The notes below the pieces were generated by a model. That model was not told where the DNA came from, ran no database searches, and was given only the letters and a program-made list of their open reading frames with translations. Positions 17,490 through 26,369 of a stretch of DNA of 64,000 bases are shown piece by piece. The stretch comes from Ensifer sp. MPMI2T (GTDB taxonomy: Bacteria > Pseudomonadota > Alphaproteobacteria > Rhizobiales > Rhizobiaceae), in assembly GCF_004827385.1 (NCBI RefSeq), contig NZ_SRXN01000034.1, forward strand, positions 1 through 64,000. The letters are read 5' to 3'. Numbering within the stretch: position 1 is the first letter of the stretch; each line of letters opens with the position of its first letter. A program made the position numbers and the translations under genes.

Positions 17490-18953
17490 TTACTTCACCC
17501 TGTTCCGCAGTCGCTGGTTTGCATTCGGAATGGAAGATGTTGCCCGTGGCGGTGCGGCTGCTGCTTCATCTTGGGCAAACGAGGCGATATCGTTGAGCAG
17601 CATGAGTTCGATGGCGGCGTATGCGGGATCGCCAGAAAGATTCACGGTTTCCCGTGGGTCGGTCTGGAGGTCGAATAGCTCTCGTTGGCTTAAGCCGTCG
17701 CTGGTGTAGAGCGTAAGCTTGTAGCGTTGGTCCCGCGCCATGGTCGCCTGCATCGATGGATCCCAAAAGCTGCCGCTGTCGTTTACGCCGGAGTTGCGGT
17801 AGGCGCAGATCGCGCTGCTGCGCCTTGCTGCGTTCCGCGATGCCATGGCAACGAGATCCTCGCTTTGCGGGCATGATTGTGTGCTGAGGCCCGCTGCCGC
17901 AAGACACGTGGCCGCTACGTCGCGGCCCTGCGCAAGCGCAGTGCACCGGGTCCCGGCGGCGATGTGGTCTGGCCAGCGCAGTAGCAATGGTACCCCGACC
18001 GTAGGCTCGTAGAGTGCCACTCCCTTGACGAAGAGCCCATGGTCGCCAAGTTGATCGCCGTGATCGGACATGAAGATGACCAGTGTGTCCTTCGTTAGCC
18101 CCGCATCGTCCAGTGCCTTCAGAACTCGACCGATTTGCTCATCAAGGAACGCAATCGAGACGGCATAGCCAAGGCGGATCTTGCGTATTTCCTCCGGCGA
18201 GAAATCCTTAAAACGCCCGAGATAGGAACCTTGCTGCTCCCGCTGGATGCATTCCGGTTGCGTCGTGGGCGAAGGGACCGGATCTGGAATCTTCGCTTGA
18301 TCTATTCGATCGCGGAAAGTGGAGGGGTAATCCTCATAGGGGTCATGGGGGTCGAAAAGGCTCATCAGGCAAAAGAACGGCTGCCGCTCCGCTTTCATCG
18401 ACTGAATGAACGCGATGGTGCGGTCGGCCGCCCACTTGCTCATGTGGACGGCTTCCGGGTGGTGAAGCTCGCCGCGACCGTTGCGCTGAAGTGCTGCGAG
18501 GAAGTCGGGTGCGGTTTCGCGGAGCCAAGCGGTATAGCCGTTGAACGGGCTTTCCATCGCGATCGACGGTTCCAGACACCATTCATAGATATCAAAACCG
18601 TCATGCGGGTGCCGCTCGTGTTCTTCCTTAAGACGGCTGCTGACATGGAGTTTGCCAAAAAGCGCGGTTCGGTATCCGGCCTCCTGTCGCAGTCGTTCGG
18701 TGAAAAGCACTTCGTCGAGGGGCAGATTGTCATGCACCCGCTCAACCCCATGACCCGGCACGGGTTTGCCGGTCAGGATGCTGGCGCGCGAGGGGGTGCA
18801 GATCGGGTTGTCGACGGTGCAGTGCTCAAAGACCGCTCCGGCATTACCCAACTGATCGAGATTAGGTGTCGGAATCCAGTCGCAGCCGTAGACGCCAAGC
18901 GTATCGCGACGTTGCTGGTCCGTCATGATCATCAAAATGTTGGGCGGCGTCAT
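17490..18953 (-). CDS. sulfatase (formylglycine type I), cytoplasmic
   Basis: 487 residues from the ATG at 18953 (GAGGTAAG upstream); the frame extends left to an in-frame start at 19082 but that overlaps the aldolase gene. NILMIMTDQQRRDTLGVYG holds the first metal-binding aspartates, CTPSRASILTG (52-62) is the sulfatase signature whose cysteine becomes formylglycine, and VIFMSDHGDQLGDHGLFVKG holds further metal ligands. There is no signal peptide, so it acts on an imported sulfate ester in the cytoplasm. It follows the DapA-type gene on the same strand and is paired with a second sulfatase at the far end of this cluster. Substrate unknown. Confidence 0.93.
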   Translation of the reverse strand: MTPPNILMIMTDQQRRDTLGVYGCDWIPTPNLDQLGNAGAVFEHCTVDNPICTPSRASILTGKPVPGHGVERVHDNLPLDEVLFTERLRQEAGYRTALFGKLHVSSRLKEEHERHPHDGFDIYEWCLEPSIAMESPFNGYTAWLRETAPDFLAALQRNGRGELHHPEAVHMSKWAADRTIAFIQSMKAERQPFFCLMSLFDPHDPYEDYPSTFRDRIDQAKIPDPVPSPTTQPECIQREQQGSYLGRFKDFSPEEIRKIRLGYAVSIAFLDEQIGRVLKALDDAGLTKDTLVIFMSDHGDQLGDHGLFVKGVALYEPTVGVPLLLRWPDHIAAGTRCTALAQGRDVAATCLAAAGLSTQSCPQSEDLVAMASRNAARRSSAICAYRNSGVNDSGSFWDPSMQATMARDQRYKLTLYTSDGLSQRELFDLQTDPRETVNLSGDPAYAAIELMLLNDIASFAQDEAAAAPPRATSSIPNANQRLRNRVK

Positions 18954-18970
18954 GATGCTTACCTCGGCGA

Positions 18971-19924
18971 TTACAGCATGATTTCGGGGAGGGCGGCTTT
19001 GGCTTTCTCCCGCAGTCCCGACACGATCTGGGGATCGAGCCAACGATATGGCCGACGCAACCGGGTGCCGATATCCGTCCATCCCCCGATCGCCGCCAGC
19101 AGCTTGTCCAGTGCGGCATTGGAGTAGCCGTGCACTTTGGCTAGCGGTGTGATGTGGACTTCGAGGAAAGTGCGTAGCCGTGCTTCCACCTTGAGAGCCT
19201 CATCGATGTCGCTGGCCATCGATGTGGTCCAGCGCTGTGCTCCCGATGGGTTCAGGCAGGCGACGTTAGAGAATGCCCCGACGGCGACGCCTTGTTTGAC
19301 GCCTGTCGCAAGGTGGTGCCCCGGAACATAGATTCCCCACGCGCCGAGGTGCTGGCGGGCCTGCTCGTACCAACTGAGATCCCCGTCTGCGAGCTTGACG
19401 CCGACGACCTGCGGTACCGGTGCGAGGATCGCGGCCAACTCGGCCGGGGCAAAGACGCGCTTTGCATGTGGCGGCTGGTAGAGAACCAACGGTGTCGAAC
19501 CGGCCGCCTCCGCAGCCATTCTGAGGAAATCCGTGGCCTCCGCGGTCGTGACCGGCCACCAGTCCGGAAGGATCACCTGGATTGCCTCCGGCTCGAGCCT
19601 TGCCGCCCGACGCACGCGTTCGAGGGATATCCGGGGATCCGGTTGGCAGGCGCCTATGATGAAAGGCATCGCGGCGGGCTTGCAGCGATCTGCCAGCAAC
19701 TGCTGAATCCCGTCGAACTCTGCCTCTGTTTGATTGTGGAATTCACCCGCAGTGCCATTGGAGTAGATGCCGTCCACGCCGGCTGCGATCAGGTGGTCGA
19801 TTTCGTCGGCGAGGCGCGCGAAATCGATCGAATCGTCGTCCTTTATCGGCAAGAGCAGCGTCGCCCAATTTCCGCGAATTCGGCCCCAGCGATCGTCCCG
19901 TCGTTCGAACTTTGCGGCTGCCAC
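18971..19924 (-). CDS. DapA/N-acetylneuraminate-lyase family aldolase
   Basis: 317 residues, TIM-barrel class I aldolase/dehydratase. The Schiff-base lysine is K177 in VVGVKLADGD, the conserved tyrosine Y149 in VLYQPP, and the carboxylate-binding loop GTAGE at 57-61. True DapA would have GTTGE and different residues around Y, so a catabolic keto-acid sugar aldolase is more likely. It is the first gene of the left-going operon, divergent from the GntR regulator, and followed 17 bases on by a sulfatase. Probably cleaves the desulfated product (inference). Confidence 0.88.
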   Translation of the reverse strand: MAAAKFERRDDRWGRIRGNWATLLLPIKDDDSIDFARLADEIDHLIAAGVDGIYSNGTAGEFHNQTEAEFDGIQQLLADRCKPAAMPFIIGACQPDPRISLERVRRAARLEPEAIQVILPDWWPVTTAEATDFLRMAAEAAGSTPLVLYQPPHAKRVFAPAELAAILAPVPQVVGVKLADGDLSWYEQARQHLGAWGIYVPGHHLATGVKQGVAVGAFSNVACLNPSGAQRWTTSMASDIDEALKVEARLRTFLEVHITPLAKVHGYSNAALDKLLAAIGGWTDIGTRLRRPYRWLDPQIVSGLREKAKAALPEIML

Positions 19925-20006
19925 ACCTCACCTCCCTTTACGGCCTGCGGATTCAGCTGAGCTTCCGGCAGCGCCGCCGGCAGAATCCACTCGTTCTTCA
20001 TTTATA

Positions 20007-20030
20007 GACTTGCAAGATATCCTACAAGTC
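20007..20030. promoter_or_regulatory. candidate GntR operator between aldolase and regulator genes
   Basis: GACTTGCAAGAT (20007-20018) and ATCCTACAAGTC (20019-20030) form a 24-bp inverted repeat with ten of twelve positions matching. It lies in the 151-base divergent region, 46 bases before the TTG start of the GntR gene. FadR/FCD-type regulators bind compact palindromes of this size, so it is a good candidate site controlling both directions. Confidence 0.6.
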
Positions 20031-20075
20031 GATATACCTCAACCGTGTTGGAAGCCAGCTGCACGGGAGTGATCC

Positions 20076-20807
20076 TTGGCAAAGCCGATAAAGCCATTGG
20101 CGCGTCCGCCGCTTCTGCATGTCAGCGTGCAAGAGAGCCTGCGCAGCTATATCGAGGAAAATAACCTTGCGGCTGGCGCAGCCCTGCCGCCGGAGACTTT
20201 CCTGGCGCAGCAATTGGGGGTCGGACGCAATTCCGTGCGCGAGGCGATCAAAGCGCTGGAATCGGTCGGGATCCTCGAGACGCGACGCGGCATCGGGGTT
20301 TTCGTCAAGGAATTCTCGTTTGCGCCGTTGCTGGACAATCTTGCCTATGGTCTGCAGCCTTCGCTGCGTGACGTCGAGGAGTTGCAGGAGATCCGCCGCG
20401 TACTGGAAACCGGCCTTATCGACAGGACCATCGAGATGATCGGCGAGGAGGATATTGCCGAGCTTCGGAATGTTACCGATCGCATGCGCCAGCGCGCCGA
20501 GCGTGGCGAGAGCTTTGCCGAGGAAGACCAGCAATTTCACCAGCTTCTGTTCCGCTGCCAGAACAACAAGATGCTGAGCGCGCTGATCGATATCTTCTGG
20601 TCTGCTTTCTACAAGGCTTCCGGTATCGCAAATCTGACCAACCCGACCCCTCTGGCCACCTGGCGCGATCACCACGAGATCGTCGAAGCCGTCGCGGCCA
20701 GAGATGTCGAGGCTGCCCGCAGGCGTCTTAGCGAACACTATTCTGGGATCAGGAGGGTCATCGCAATGAACCGGCCCGAGGAGGAGGTCGAGCCGGTCCA
20801 GCAGTAA
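20076..20807 (+). CDS. GntR-family (FCD/FadR subfamily) regulator
   Basis: 243 residues from a TTG start with CACGGGAGTGATCC upstream. The winged helix-turn-helix (LRSYIEENNLAAGAALPPET, then GVGRNSVREAIKALESVGIL) is GntR type, and the C-terminal FCD domain has the metal-ligand pattern DQQFHQLLF and DHHEIVEAVAARD. It is followed by the transporter genes with a 23-base gap and stands divergent to the aldolase-sulfatase pair, so it probably controls the whole cluster. FCD regulators commonly bind sugar acids or keto acids. Confidence 0.93.
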   Translation: MAKPIKPLARPPLLHVSVQESLRSYIEENNLAAGAALPPETFLAQQLGVGRNSVREAIKALESVGILETRRGIGVFVKEFSFAPLLDNLAYGLQPSLRDVEELQEIRRVLETGLIDRTIEMIGEEDIAELRNVTDRMRQRAERGESFAEEDQQFHQLLFRCQNNKMLSALIDIFWSAFYKASGIANLTNPTPLATWRDHHEIVEAVAARDVEAARRRLSEHYSGIRRVIAMNRPEEEVEPVQQ

Positions 20808-20830
20808 ACCGAATAAAGGAGGAGGAGAAC

Positions 20831-22417
20831 ATGCATCGACGGAATTTCGGCCGCCTTCTGGCGGCGGCAGCCTTTGCTTTTGCCAGCACCACCGTGATGG
20901 TGTCCACGCCGGTTCTGGCGCAGGAGGAAAAGACCATTGTCGGCGGCTTCGACGTGGGGCCGGGCGGTTTCCCGGGCAACTTCAACCCGCTGACCGCCAC
21001 CGCCGGCTTTACCTGGCTCAATACCTATTTCGAGCCACTGGTCATCTACACATCCGATCTGTCAAAGCTCGTCGGCGCACTCGCGTCGGAGTTCACCGTC
21101 AGCGAAGACAGTCTTTCCTACACCTTCAAGCTCGTCGACACGAAGTGGCATGACGGCGAACCCTTCACCTCAGCGGATGTCAAGTTCACCCTGGAATTCG
21201 CCAAGAATGCCGACAGCGGCAGTATTTTCGCCGCCCGCCTCGCCGACATCGCCTCGATCGAGACCCCTGACGAGCACACGGCGGTCGTCAAGCTCAGCAA
21301 GCCCAACTCGGCCTTCCTCTCCGTTCTGTCGCAGGTGATGATGCTGCCGGAGCACGCCCTGTCATCCATCGACATCAAGGAAGTCGCCAAGAGCCCATGG
21401 TGGGCGACAAAACCTGTCGGCACCGGTCCGTTCAAGTTCGTGAAGTATGTCAGCGATCAGTATGTCGAAATGGCTGCCTATGACGGCTATCGGGGCGGCA
21501 AGCCGAAGGTGGATCGCCTGATCAACCGGTATTTCGCCAACCCCGCTGCAGCCGTCTCGGCACTCTCGGCGGGAGAGATTCAGTTCACCTTCGCCGAGCC
21601 CGATGACGCCAAGACCTTCAAGGGCAATGACGACTTCCAGATCATCGAAGGCGATTCCTATGTCGTGAACTACATCGGCTTCAATCACAGGGCCGGAATC
21701 TGGAACGACCCACGCGTGCGGCAGGCGGTCACGCACGCCATCGATCGAAACGCGATCATCTCGAGCCTGTTTGGCGGAGCGGCAAAGCTCGCCAACTGCG
21801 GCTACGTCGCGCCGCGACTCGTTCCAAGCGGCCTTGACGACTATGCCTACGACCCGCAGAAGGCGAAGGAACTGCTTGAGGAGGCCGGCTGGGAAAAGAT
21901 CAACGGCGACAAGCCGATCCCGTGGCTTACCTACTATAACACGCCGCAGGTAGCCAACGTCATGGCGGCGATCCAGGCGATGCTCGCGCAGGTCGGCATC
22001 AACGTGGTGCCGCGCGCCCTCGATGTCCCGAGCTACAACGGCATCGTCCGAAGTGAGAAGTGGCCGGAGTTCCCGCTGGTCTATGCCGGTCTGCAGAACG
22101 GCCCCAATCCGGCTTCGCTCAACGTCGGGCTCAACGCCGCGCAGATACCGCCTGCCGGCAACAACATCATGCGTGTCGAGATGCCTCAGCTCACCGAGGC
22201 GTTGAACACGGCGATGGCGGAGACCGATCCAGCCAAGGCGGACGCCAAGTGGCAACAGGTCTGCAAGGAAATGAACGCCGAGCTTCCCTGGAGCCCGATG
22301 TGGGTCGCGAGCCGCTATGGGGTCGCGTCCAGCAAGCTCAAGGACTTCTTCTGGACGCCCGCTCCGGGCGGCGGTCCATTCGTCTCCCACCCGGAAAAGT
22401 GGGATATCGCTCCATAA
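20831..22417 (+). CDS. oligopeptide-type ABC transporter substrate-binding protein (family 5)
   Basis: 528 residues with a Sec signal (FGRLLAAAAFAFASTTVMVS, cleavage near VLAQE at residues 31-34) and no lipobox cysteine. Family 5 features include the KWHDGEPFTSADVKFTLEFA segment, VRQAVTHAIDRNAII and the C-terminal LPWSPMWVA. It is the periplasmic receptor of the transporter completed by the genes downstream. Family 5 proteins also bind non-peptide ligands such as oligosaccharides and glycoconjugates; with sulfatases and aldolases in the cluster, an organic sulfate ligand is inferred. The ribosome-binding site is AAAGGAGGAGGAG. Confidence 0.92.
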   Translation: MHRRNFGRLLAAAAFAFASTTVMVSTPVLAQEEKTIVGGFDVGPGGFPGNFNPLTATAGFTWLNTYFEPLVIYTSDLSKLVGALASEFTVSEDSLSYTFKLVDTKWHDGEPFTSADVKFTLEFAKNADSGSIFAARLADIASIETPDEHTAVVKLSKPNSAFLSVLSQVMMLPEHALSSIDIKEVAKSPWWATKPVGTGPFKFVKYVSDQYVEMAAYDGYRGGKPKVDRLINRYFANPAAAVSALSAGEIQFTFAEPDDAKTFKGNDDFQIIEGDSYVVNYIGFNHRAGIWNDPRVRQAVTHAIDRNAIISSLFGGAAKLANCGYVAPRLVPSGLDDYAYDPQKAKELLEEAGWEKINGDKPIPWLTYYNTPQVANVMAAIQAMLAQVGINVVPRALDVPSYNGIVRSEKWPEFPLVYAGLQNGPNPASLNVGLNAAQIPPAGNNIMRVEMPQLTEALNTAMAETDPAKADAKWQQVCKEMNAELPWSPMWVASRYGVASSKLKDFFWTPAPGGGPFVSHPEKWDIAP

Positions 22418-22464
22418 TGGGGCGGGGGCGGGGGGCGGTCGGACGTCAAGTCCGGCCGCATCCC

Positions 22465-22572
22465 CTACTGCATGTTTTCTTAAATCGGAGCCGATTTAAG
22501 GACAAAAACATGCAGCAATTCAAAGTGCTACAGCGTCCTTTGCGCGTCTGATAAGACGCGCGGCGCTGTAGG
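22465..22572. repeat. RIME-type intergenic palindromic element inside the operon
   Basis: A 108-base mosaic: TACTGCATGTTTTCTTAAAT, GGAGCCGATTTAAGGACA and AACATGCAGC form the first hairpin (CATGTTTTCTTAAATCGG against CCGATTTAAGGACAAAAACATG), and CTACAGCGTCC...GCGCGTCTGATAAGACGCGC...GCGCTGTAG the second. It matches my memory of the Sinorhizobium RIME repeats. It lies between the binding protein and its first permease gene, where a hairpin would protect the upstream mRNA and reduce read-through, giving more binding protein than permease. Confidence 0.75.
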
Positions 22573-22588
22573 ACCTTGTTGGTGAAAC

Positions 22589-23548
22589 ATGCTGCAATAT
22601 GTCCTCCGCCGCACGGTCGTCGGCCTGCTCATGCTGTTGGCCTTGACCGTCCTCATTTTCACGCTGCTGCGGCTCACCCCCGGCGACCCTATCGATGCCT
22701 ACATCAACCCGTCGGTCCCAATGTCAGCCTCGGACCTTGTGGCGCTGCGCACGCGCCTCGGCCTCGATCAGCCGCTGCCGGTGCAGTATTTCGCTTGGCT
22801 TGGTGCGGCCGTGACGGGAGATTTCGGCTATTCCATCCAGCGCGGCGGCGAACCGGTGCTGCCGCTCGTCCTCGGCCGCATCGGACCGACGATCCTGCTG
22901 ATGTTCAGCGGGCTTGCCATCTCCGTCGTCGTCGGAATCGCCACCGGCATTCTTGCCGCGGTCCGGCGCAACCAATTTACCGATATCTCCCTATCAACGG
23001 CGGCCTTCGTCGGCATTTCGAGCCCGGCCTTCCTGACGGCCCTGTTGGGGCTCTATGTATTTGCGGTCGTCTTGCGGTGGGTGCCGGCGGGCGGCATGCT
23101 GACACCGGGCGCTCCCTTTTCTGTCGGCGACCTTCTGGCGCATCTCATCCTGCCGGCCGCCCTGCTATCGATCGGCCATGGTGCTCTGATCATGCGCTAC
23201 ATGCGCTCCTCCCTGCTCGAGGTGCTGTCGCAGGATTACGTGCGGACGGCGCGCGCCAAAGGCGTTCATGAGTTCTGGGTTATCGTCAAACATGCCGTAC
23301 GCAATGCCCTGCTGCCGGTGATCACGCTGATCGGCTCCACGATCGGTATCGCCATCGGAGGCGCCATCTTCATAGAGAGCGTATTCGACTGGCCGGGAAT
23401 GGGCCTGTTGATGATCAACGCCGTCGTCCGGCGCGACTATCCGGTGATCATGTGTGCGACGCTGCTGACCGGCGCCTGCGTCATCCTCGTCAACCTACTG
23501 ACTGACATCGCCTATGCCGCTGTCGATCCGCGCATCAAGGTGGCGTAA
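22589..23548 (+). CDS. oligopeptide-type ABC permease (DppB/GsiC type)
   Basis: 319 residues with six membrane helices; MLQYVLRRTVVGLLMLLALT is the usual N-terminal helix of DppB-like permeases, followed by LRLTPGDPIDAY. The EAA loop reads DYVRTARAKGVHEFWVIVKH. It starts 17 bases after the RIME element without a strong ribosome-binding site. First permease of the importer with the family 5 binding protein. Confidence 0.95.
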   Translation: MLQYVLRRTVVGLLMLLALTVLIFTLLRLTPGDPIDAYINPSVPMSASDLVALRTRLGLDQPLPVQYFAWLGAAVTGDFGYSIQRGGEPVLPLVLGRIGPTILLMFSGLAISVVVGIATGILAAVRRNQFTDISLSTAAFVGISSPAFLTALLGLYVFAVVLRWVPAGGMLTPGAPFSVGDLLAHLILPAALLSIGHGALIMRYMRSSLLEVLSQDYVRTARAKGVHEFWVIVKHAVRNALLPVITLIGSTIGIAIGGAIFIESVFDWPGMGLLMINAVVRRDYPVIMCATLLTGACVILVNLLTDIAYAAVDPRIKVA

Positions 23549-23549
23549 G

Positions 23550-24425
23550 ATGATGAGCTCGACGAAGACGCGTTCGGCCGGCCCCATTCGTCGCGCGATG
23601 TCGCGCTTTCTCAACAACGGTGCGGCCGTGACCGGTTCGGCCATCCTGATTCCGATCCTGCTGCTCACTCTCACCTATGATCTGTGGTGGCCTTACAAGC
23701 CCAACGACATCGACCTCCTGGCGATGAACCAGGGGCCGTCCTCAGCCCATTGGCTCGGGAGCGATGGGGTAGGGCGGGATATCATGGCGCGGCTCATGCA
23801 GGGCGGCCGGATCTCGCTGCTCGTGGCGACAGCGTCAATGGCGGTTTCCACGTTTATCGGGTTCTTCATCGGCGCCGTCGCCGGCTTCGGAGGACGCCTC
23901 GTTGACGGTGCTACGATGCGGTTCGTGGATCTTGCCATGACCTTGCCGCCGATCATTTTCCTCCTGGTCCTCGCCTCGATCGTCGGTAGCGGCATCATGC
24001 CGACGATCTTCGTGATTTCGCTGCTGTCGTGGCCGGTGCTCTCGCGCATGGTCCGGGCCCGACTCTTGGAGCTGCGCGAGCGGGATTTCGTCGTCGCATC
24101 GCGCGGTATGGGCGCTGGTTTGTGGCACCTGCTGGTCCGGCACGGCCTGCCGAATACGATCGATATTCTCGTGGTTTACGCGACGCTGCAGGTGGCGAAC
24201 GGCATCCTGCTGGAGGCGGGCCTGTCCTTCCTCGGCCTCGGCGTGACGCCACCGGAGGCGAGCTGGGGCAACATGCTGAATGCCGCCCGCGCGACGCATG
24301 TCCTCGAAAATTATCCCTTCCAATGGATGTTCCCCGGCGCAGCGCTCGTCGTGACCGTCCTTGCCATCAACTTCGTGGGCGATGGGCTTCGCGATGCCTT
24401 CGACCCGCGCTCCGAACTCAAGTGA
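23550..24425 (+). CDS. oligopeptide-type ABC permease (DppC/GsiD type)
   Basis: 291 residues from ATG 23550, which is two bases past the previous stop (a second ATG follows at 23553). DppC-type features: SAHWLGSDGVGRDIMARLMQ near the N-terminus, six helices, and the EAA-type loop REFVVASRGMG-like (RERDFVVASRGMGAGLWHLL). It ends FVGDGLRDAFDPRSELK, the standard family C-terminus. Second permease of the importer. Confidence 0.95.
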   Translation: MMSSTKTRSAGPIRRAMSRFLNNGAAVTGSAILIPILLLTLTYDLWWPYKPNDIDLLAMNQGPSSAHWLGSDGVGRDIMARLMQGGRISLLVATASMAVSTFIGFFIGAVAGFGGRLVDGATMRFVDLAMTLPPIIFLLVLASIVGSGIMPTIFVISLLSWPVLSRMVRARLLELRERDFVVASRGMGAGLWHLLVRHGLPNTIDILVVYATLQVANGILLEAGLSFLGLGVTPPEASWGNMLNAARATHVLENYPFQWMFPGAALVVTVLAINFVGDGLRDAFDPRSELK

Positions 24426-24435
24426 AAGGTCTGAA

Positions 24436-25353
24436 ATGCCCCTCTTTACCGGCGTCATTCCCCCTGTCGTCACCCCGCTCACCACGACCTTCGAAGTGGA
24501 TTACCCTTCGTTCTCACGTGTCATCGACCATCTCATCGACGGTGGCGTGCACGGCCTGTTCGTGCTCGGCTCGACCAGCGAGGTCGTGTTCCACGACGAA
24601 ACCACGCGGCGGCGCATCATCGAACATGCGGTCGAGCAGGTGCGCGGTCGCGTGCCGATCTTGGCCGGCGTGATCGACCCCACAACGGAGCGCGTGATTG
24701 CCCATGCAAGGGCGGCGCAGTCGGCAGGTGCCGACGCGGTTGTCGTGACCGCCCCATTCTACACGCGTACCAATCAGTCCGAGACGATCGACCACTTCCG
24801 CTACATAAGGGAGGCGGTCGAGATACCGGTGATCGCCTACGACATACCGGTCTGCGTCGGAACCAAGCTCGAGCGGAAAACCACCGTCACACTCGCGCGC
24901 GAAGGCACCGTTGTCGGTCTCAAGGATTCAAGCGGTGACGATGGCAATCTTCGCTACGTCATGGCCGACACCGCCGATCTTGCCGCTTTCTTCGTCATGA
25001 CCGGATCCGAAATCGTTGCCGACAGCGTCGTGAACATGGGCGCGCATGGCATCGTGCCCGGCCTCGGCAACGTCGATCCACATGGCTATGTGCGCCTGTG
25101 GAACCTGTGCCAGGCGGGCGATTTCACGGCCGCACGCCAGGAACAGGAGAGGCTTTGCCGACTTTTTGAGATGGTCTGGGTCAGCCTGCCACGGACCAGT
25201 GCAGGTTCTGCCGGTGTGGGCGCTTTCAAGACCGCCATGCGCAGGCTGGGGGTCATCGACACCAACGTCATGGCCCGTCCGCAGCGATCCCTCAATGACG
25301 AAGAGGCCGCGATCATCGATCGCATCCTGCGTCAAACCGGCCTTTTGGACTGA
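24436..25353 (+). CDS. second DapA/N-acetylneuraminate-lyase family protein
   Basis: 305 residues from ATG 24436. K163 in VVGLKDSSGDD is the Schiff-base lysine, Y135 in IAYDIPV the proton relay, and GSTSE (45-49) the carboxylate-binding loop. It resembles KDG/5-keto-4-deoxyglucarate or trans-o-hydroxybenzylidenepyruvate aldolases as much as DapA; exact reaction unknown. It sits between permease and ATPase genes and overlaps the ATPase start (ATGA), so it is part of the same catabolic operon. It is clearly a different lineage from the aldolase at 18971-19924. Confidence 0.88.
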   Translation: MPLFTGVIPPVVTPLTTTFEVDYPSFSRVIDHLIDGGVHGLFVLGSTSEVVFHDETTRRRIIEHAVEQVRGRVPILAGVIDPTTERVIAHARAAQSAGADAVVVTAPFYTRTNQSETIDHFRYIREAVEIPVIAYDIPVCVGTKLERKTTVTLAREGTVVGLKDSSGDDGNLRYVMADTADLAAFFVMTGSEIVADSVVNMGAHGIVPGLGNVDPHGYVRLWNLCQAGDFTAARQEQERLCRLFEMVWVSLPRTSAGSAGVGAFKTAMRRLGVIDTNVMARPQRSLNDEEAAIIDRILRQTGLLD

Positions 25354-26366
25354 TGATGAGCAGAGAGCCGATCCTCGAGATTTCGGGACTGACCACGGTT
25401 TTTAACATCGCCGATCGCGAAATCGTCGCCGTGCGCGACCTCAATCTCACCGTGGCGACTGGAGAAACCGTGGCACTGGTCGGCGAGTCCGGGTCTGGAA
25501 AGTCGGTGACCAGTTTGTCGATCATGGGGCTCCTGCCGCGCGGTGTCGGCCGCATTGCCGCGGGAAGGCTTCGCCTTAGACGCAAGACAGGTGAGGTCGT
25601 CGAACTGCAGACCATTGGCGGCGAGGCGTTGCGCCGGGTGCGCGGCAACGATATCGGTATGGTCTTTCAGGAACCACTGACCAGCCTCAATCCGGTCTAT
25701 ACTGTCGGTGAGCAGATTGCCGAGCCGATCCGCATCCATCTCGGCAAGTCCCGCCGCGAGGCTCTGGCCGATGCCATTCAGCTGCTGGAGGATGTGGGCA
25801 TTCCCGATCCGCGCCGGCGTGCCGGACAATATCCGCACGAATTGTCGGGTGGCATGCGGCAGCGGGCGACCATCGCCATGGCTCTGGCCTGCAACCCAAC
25901 GCTGCTGATAGCCGACGAGCCGACGACTGCCCTCGATGTCACCGTCCAGGCGCAGATCCTCGACCTGCTCGGCCAGCTGCAACGGGAACGCGGCATGGGC
26001 ATGCTGTTCGTCACCCACAACCTCGGGGTCGTTGCGGAGATCGCTGATCGCGTCGCAGTCATGTATGCCGGCTCGGTCGTCGAGACCGGTAGCGTGGCGC
26101 GGGTCTTTGCCCATCCGCGCCACCCCTACACCAAGGGGCTGATGCGCTCTGTGCCGCGGCTTGGAACAGCAACGCGTCTCAAGGAAGCGGGTACGCCGCT
26201 GCCGACCATCGCCGGATCGGTTCCAAGTCTCATGAACCTGCCTGAGGGCTGTCCGTTCGCGCCGCGCTGCCCCTATCGGATAGAGGCCTGCTCTGCGGCT
26301 TACCCGCCGCTCGTCGAAACCGGCGATGGCCAGTTCAGTCGCTGCATTCGCTGGCAGGAGATCTGA
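25353..26366 (+). CDS. oligopeptide-type ABC transporter ATP-binding protein (DppD type)
   Basis: 337 residues. Walker A GESGSGKSV, Q loop GMVFQEPLTSLNPV, signature LSGGMRQRATIAMAL, Walker B LIADEPTTALDV and H loop VTHNLG are all present. The C-terminal part has the oligopeptide/dipeptide transporter extension with the cysteines of CPFAPRCPYRIEAC, an Fe-S-like Cys motif known in this subfamily. It overlaps the preceding aldolase stop and ends three bases before the partner ATPase gene. Confidence 0.96.
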   Translation: MMSREPILEISGLTTVFNIADREIVAVRDLNLTVATGETVALVGESGSGKSVTSLSIMGLLPRGVGRIAAGRLRLRRKTGEVVELQTIGGEALRRVRGNDIGMVFQEPLTSLNPVYTVGEQIAEPIRIHLGKSRREALADAIQLLEDVGIPDPRRRAGQYPHELSGGMRQRATIAMALACNPTLLIADEPTTALDVTVQAQILDLLGQLQRERGMGMLFVTHNLGVVAEIADRVAVMYAGSVVETGSVARVFAHPRHPYTKGLMRSVPRLGTATRLKEAGTPLPTIAGSVPSLMNLPEGCPFAPRCPYRIEACSAAYPPLVETGDGQFSRCIRWQEI

Positions 26367-26369
26367 ACG

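Noticed and set aside
21362..22390. 342-residue minus-strand frame inside the family 5 binding-protein gene
   Set aside because: Shadow of a gene with signal peptide and conserved family blocks.
18971..25353. DapA of lysine synthesis
   Set aside because: Both DapA-type genes are in a regulated catabolic cluster with sulfatases and have non-DapA substrate loops (GTAGE, GSTSE).
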